Positions 23,378 to 26,272 of a stretch of 26,272 bases of DNA are shown here, piece by piece. The notes under the pieces were generated by a model. That model did no database searches. It worked only from the letters and a program-made list of their open reading frames with translations, and was not told where the DNA came from. The position numbers were made by a program, and so were the translations under genes. Position 1 is the stretch's first letter; each line of letters starts with the position of its first letter. Where the stretch lies: NCBI GenBank assembly GCA_021159525.1, contig JAGHEC010000125.1, positions 1-26,272 on the forward strand, given 5' to 3'. Origin of the DNA: Deltaproteobacteria bacterium (GTDB lineage: Bacteria > Desulfobacterota > DSM-4660 > Desulfatiglandales > Desulfatiglandaceae).

Positions 23378-23800
23378 TCAGAAATGATCCCCAGGCAGTA
23401 ACGACTTGATGTCTACCACAGGTGTATTGTCGATGACTTCCAGAGGCTGCACAAAGAGCCTGCATGGCCATTGGATAGAAAGGATGCGGGTCCTGTGAAG
23501 ACCGATCGGGTTGGGCCGGTGGGGAGACCGGGTCGCGAACACGCCCCGCATGGGGTTTTCCGGGTTCCCCCTGGGGTGGACTTTGAGCCTGAACCGCTCA
23601 GCCAGGTGGAGCCAGGTAAGCACCAGGATCTCGCCGCCTGGTTCCAGACCATGGAGGGCCTCAGCGTATTCAGGGGCAATCTCGATACAGGCCTTGGCAT
23701 GGCCTTCCTTCTCCTGAGGTCGGCACTGATGGAGGGCTTTCAAGTCAGACCGGATGATCCCGATCTGCCTCAATTGAAAATCACGCTGCTTTATCGGCAT
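23378..23800 (-). CDS. TrmO/TsaA-family tRNA methyltransferase-like protein
   Basis: The 140-aa beta-barrel protein is of the TrmO (YaeB/TsaA) family, which methylates N6-threonylcarbamoyladenosine at tRNA position 37 using S-adenosylmethionine. Signatures are IGIIRSD at the N-terminus, PEYAEALHGLEPGGEILVLT, VFATRSPHRPNPIGLHRTRI and VIDNTPVVDIKSLLPGD. It ends at VDIKSLLPGDHF, a few residues short of the usual DIKPY extension and without the C-terminal domain of enterobacterial TrmO, as in shorter members. It follows the ytfJ-like gene by 42 bp on the same strand. The start at ATG 23800 has only a weak ribosome site. Confidence 0.88.
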   Translation of the reverse strand: MPIKQRDFQLRQIGIIRSDLKALHQCRPQEKEGHAKACIEIAPEYAEALHGLEPGGEILVLTWLHLAERFRLKVHPRGNPENPMRGVFATRSPHRPNPIGLHRTRILSIQWPCRLFVQPLEVIDNTPVVDIKSLLPGDHF

Positions 23801-23842
23801 GAACCCGCCGCGGTGAGGCCCATGGCAACCTCAAGGCACTTT

Positions 23843-24412
23843 CTACTGACCTATGTGGCCGCGAATAGTCTCTATAAGTTCCTGGATATCGCTCTTATTG
23901 AGCTTACCATATTTCTTAAAGACCAGCCTTCCCTCCTTGTCAAACGCCAATACGTCGCTGTTGTCGTCGGCAATGCCCCATGCCTTCACCAGGACCTTCT
24001 GGTAGTCCCGCACATAGGTAGCCGTGGGGTATTTTTCCTGCTTTTCCTTCAAGGCCGCTGAAATGGCAAAGTTGGGAAGCCAGGTGGCATCCATATTGAT
24101 GATAGCAAAGGTCTGGTATTTGTCCCGGGGGAAATTCTCCTTCTGGAGCGCATCGCTTGCCTCGTTGTTGAGCTCTTTTTCATCAGGGTCCACATAAAAT
24201 ATCACAGTGACCTTGCCTGCCATTTCCTTGCCCCTCCAGGGAGTTGAGTCCAGTCTGCCGCCCAAATCCCCTTCCAAGACCACGTCTTTCGGGATCTGCC
24301 CCAAATCCAGTCCAGCCCAAGCCATCGGCGCCGCCAACCAGACCGCCAATGTCAGTGCCGTCTTCATTGGCCGCATGAATGTTCTGCTCCATTTTTTTGA
24401 GTTCATGATCAT
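23843..24412 (-). CDS. YtfJ-like periplasmic thioredoxin-fold protein
   Basis: The 189-aa protein has a signal peptide ending AAPMAWAG (about residues 15-34). A thioredoxin-like fold of the YtfJ family follows: VTVIFYVDPDEKELNNEASD, then INMDATWLPNFAISAALKEK, YVRDYQKVLVKAWGIADDNS and VLAFDKEGRLVFKKYGKL. There is no CxxC, so it is not a simple disulfide oxidoreductase. E. coli YtfJ has no established function. ATG 24412 is chosen over upstream codons (to 24493), which lie in the dispersed repeat; GAGAGAG precedes it. It probably forms an operon with the trmO-like gene. Confidence 0.87.
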   Translation of the reverse strand: MIMNSKKWSRTFMRPMKTALTLAVWLAAPMAWAGLDLGQIPKDVVLEGDLGGRLDSTPWRGKEMAGKVTVIFYVDPDEKELNNEASDALQKENFPRDKYQTFAIINMDATWLPNFAISAALKEKQEKYPTATYVRDYQKVLVKAWGIADDNSDVLAFDKEGRLVFKKYGKLNKSDIQELIETIRGHIGQ

Positions 24413-24451
24413 GATTGCTCTCTCTTGCAAAACATTGAGCCGGCAGGCACG

Positions 24452-24527
24452 GTTGAGGCCCGGAGCGGATGAAAAATTATCCTGCCCCGGCACTGCGTTC
24501 GCTGTTACCCCCCTGATTATTGAGCTG
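24452..24527 (+). repeat. Dispersed palindromic repeat, right-half copy (copy i)
   Basis: GAGGCCCGGAGCGGATGAAA, then AATTATCCTGCCCCGGCACT, then GCGTTCGCTGTTACCCCCCT and ATTATTGAGCTG match the right arm of copy h closely. The left arm is absent or decayed (a GAGCCGGCAGG remnant lies at about 24437). It lies 40 bp upstream of the ytfJ-like start. The remaining 24528-24658 has no recognised feature. Confidence 0.78.
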
Positions 24528-24658
24528 ATACGTCTTTCTCATATCAATGTATCAAAGAGATCTCAAGCCCCCGTGAACCCTTACTATTATTTTAGAGGGT
24601 CCGGGGTAAGGTGTCAATTACATAATAGCACCGTGAAAACGGGCCATTATCCGACCAA

Positions 24659-25885
24659 TCACAAAAATCGGCCGAAATTCAGCGATGTTCTGTTGATGCT
24701 TACGCGGGTATGTTCCTGGACCAACTCGTGGCTTGTCTCACGAAATGGAAGATAAATGAGCGACGCCCCCCTTATGGAAAGGCGTATATCCTGAAGACGC
24801 GGCATAAACACCTTCTTGTTGACGGCCGTCCCGGCCAGGGTGATCTTGATCCCTTGTATGGCCTCACTCAAGGGAACCGTTGCAGGATAAAGGTTTCCGG
24901 GGGGCAGTCTGCCCTCCGGCTCATGGGGGATCTGCATGACGGTCAACTGCCTTGAAAGATAGAGAAAACGGCTGGGTCGAATCTTAAAGGCCGGACTCCA
25001 GAAATACATGTTTTGATCTTCCCATTTCCTTTGGACCACCCTGGGCTGGTTGGTGGCGCGGATAAAATCCGCATAGGAGGCGATGGGAATCCCCGTGGTT
25101 TCGACAGCCATCTTCCAGAATGGCAGGTATATGCTCTCGGATGAATCCGCGGATACTACGCCGAGCTCTCTTTGAACGAATTTTCCCTTTTTGACCTCCC
25201 ATGCGGTCTCGCAGTTTCGGCAGGTGAGAACCACGCTGTCCCTTTCTCCTGTAAGATTCCAGCCGCACCGCGGGCACAGGGTCGGCAGAAAGGTTAGTTT
25301 CCAGCGGGGGCCATGGTCTGCAATAGAAGACAAGATATCGCGATGTTTGGGCAGTGCGGCTACCGGTCTGTTGGTTACCCCGTCAAAGATGACCCCCCTT
25401 TCAACATAGAGGGGGAGATAAATAAGGCTCACGGCATCGCCGATAAAGATACGACACAGGGCTTCTCCCATGTCTGCGGCCGATGAATGCCTTTTCGCCC
25501 GTTCCAGCATGTCATCGGTTTTGAGGAAACATTTCAGAAAAGAACCGGCCACATCCGCATGTGCAAACCGCATCTTCATGGCCTGAGGCCTGAGCCCTAA
25601 AGACATAGGGAATCGCTTGAAGGGGATCCCTAATTGGGTAATGTCCAGGATGCGATAGTGAACACCTTTCAGGTCGCAGTGAAAGGCCGTTCCCTTGAAC
25701 CGGAGGTAGGGGGCGAAAATAAGATCCCGGTTGCTTTCCCTGGAGGGAAGGACAAAGCGGTAGCAGTCGTCCGAAAACAGAAAACTGGCAACCCCGCAAA
25801 AAGGGCACGGCAGCAGGCGATCGGCCTCATCCATTTCGAGGGGGGCCCCGCACTGGGGGCATTCCTGCACAACGCTGAATTTCAT
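24659..25885 (-). CDS. Zinc-ribbon protein of unknown function
   Basis: The 408-aa soluble protein has no signal or TM segment. A zinc ribbon opens it (ECPQCGAPLEMDEADRLLPC, PFCG), and a second sits mid-protein (about 205-235; LCPRCGWNLTGERDSVVLTC, RNCETAW). Between and after them are beta-rich regions with repeated Y-L-P-F/L phrases (SLIYLPLYVE, SIYLPFWKMA, SLIYLPFRET), suggesting a repeated domain. I do not recognise a named family. The neighbour upstream encodes more zinc ribbons and is 63 bp away on the same strand, so the two probably work together. It is likely a scaffold or membrane-associated quality-control component, but that is inference from context only. Confidence 0.8.
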   Translation of the reverse strand: MKFSVVQECPQCGAPLEMDEADRLLPCPFCGVASFLFSDDCYRFVLPSRESNRDLIFAPYLRFKGTAFHCDLKGVHYRILDITQLGIPFKRFPMSLGLRPQAMKMRFAHADVAGSFLKCFLKTDDMLERAKRHSSAADMGEALCRIFIGDAVSLIYLPLYVERGVIFDGVTNRPVAALPKHRDILSSIADHGPRWKLTFLPTLCPRCGWNLTGERDSVVLTCRNCETAWEVKKGKFVQRELGVVSADSSESIYLPFWKMAVETTGIPIASYADFIRATNQPRVVQRKWEDQNMYFWSPAFKIRPSRFLYLSRQLTVMQIPHEPEGRLPPGNLYPATVPLSEAIQGIKITLAGTAVNKKVFMPRLQDIRLSIRGASLIYLPFRETSHELVQEHTRVSINRTSLNFGRFL

Positions 25886-25948
25886 GGCTGATCCCTCAGG
25901 AGCGTATGCGCAACATCAGACTGCTGTCGCCGTGAATCAGTCGCCGAT

Positions 25949-26272
25949 TCAGAGCCTCTCTCCGCACTGGTTGCAAAATGCAGAGTTTGGCAAATTTTCG
26001 GCCTTGCAGTGGGGACAGACCAGGGGGATCGGCTTTTCATCGACACGCCGGCCGCACCTGGGACAGAACCGGGCATTGGCCGGCAGGTTTTTTCCGCACC
26101 CGGCGCATTGGTGGATCACCACCTGTTGATGTCCGCAAGAAGGGCAAAACTTGGCGTCCCGGGAGACCGGACGCCCGCAGTCCGGGCAAACAGCCTGGAC
26201 CGGAGACGATCCATCCCGGGGTCTGAAGGCGTCAGCAAACATGGCCGGCATCATAAACCCCATGCCCATGCC
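25949..26272 (-). CDS. C-terminal part of a zinc-ribbon protein, perhaps SPFH-type (partial)
   Basis: The frame is open to the right edge (codon 26272-26270 is Gly), so the true start may be outside the window. The visible 107 residues begin with a Gly/Met-rich stretch (GMGMGFMMPAMFAD). Three double-Cys zinc ribbons follow: CPDCGRPVSRDAKFCPSCG, CAGCGKNLPANARFCPRCG and CPHCKAENLPNSAFCNQCG. A Gly/Met-rich linker leading into C-terminal zinc ribbons is typical of YdjI-like SPFH-domain proteins, which is my best guess; the diagnostic SPFH domain is not visible. It is transcribed towards, and 63 bp from, the 408-aa zinc-ribbon gene. Confidence 0.7.
   Translation of the reverse strand, partial: GMGMGFMMPAMFADAFRPRDGSSPVQAVCPDCGRPVSRDAKFCPSCGHQQVVIHQCAGCGKNLPANARFCPRCGRRVDEKPIPLVCPHCKAENLPNSAFCNQCGERL

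Noticed and set aside
23471..24061. 196-aa plus-strand frame antisense to the trmO-like and ytfJ-like genes
   Set aside because: The opposite strand encodes two recognisable families with proper starts; this frame has no ribosome site or motif.

Overview
The window looks like a chromosomal stretch from a Gram-negative, probably anaerobic deltaproteobacterium (Desulfobacterota). The reasons are an LptD outer-membrane gene, a complete Mla-type (MCE) lipid transport operon, moderately GC-rich coding sequence, small proteins of deltaproteobacterial character, several signal-transduction proteins with stand-alone cyclic-nucleotide-binding domains, and a HesB-like gene that reads through an in-frame TGA as expected of a selenoprotein. 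No rRNA, CRISPR array, transposase or phage gene was seen.

Layout. 284-4283: a periplasmic HtrA/DegP protease (+) converges on lptD (-). 4643-8018: a small cupin, then gap, tpiA, secG and tRNA-Leu(GAG), all on +; pgk, which often sits between gap and tpiA, is absent. 8131-13068: a minus-strand operon in transcription order: cNMP-binding/PAS/one-TM sensor, STAS-MlaE permease, MlaF ATPase, MlaD (MCE) and an auxiliary lipoprotein. 13391-15864: a soluble GAF-GAF histidine kinase divergent from a small J-domain protein. 15865-16743: a gene-free stretch built largely of inverted-repeat elements. 16744-17680: a coiled-coil/winged-helix protein and a small exported membrane protein. 17736-20345: a broken cNMP-binding gene, a TtcA-like PP-loop protein, a cNMP-binding/PilZ protein and a cNMP-binding protein. 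20371-23031: a YggS-like PLP protein, a duplicated-domain protein, the HesB-like selenoprotein and rdgB. 23378-26272: trmO-like, ytfJ-like, and two adjacent zinc-ribbon genes, the last running off the right edge.

A dispersed, strongly palindromic intergenic repeat is the most pervasive feature: at least nine recognisable full, short or half copies in 26 kb. Both ends read AGCTCAATA inwards, and an inner pair of arms carries GGGGCAGGA followed by a T-run. Several copies lie within tens of bases of gene starts. A second, unrelated inverted-repeat element lies between two of the copies.

The observations most worth a second look are the TGA-containing hesB-like gene, the palindromic repeat family, the cNMP-sensor gene overlapping the Mla operon, and the cluster of cNMP-binding proteins (one also with a c-di-GMP-type PilZ domain, one decayed).
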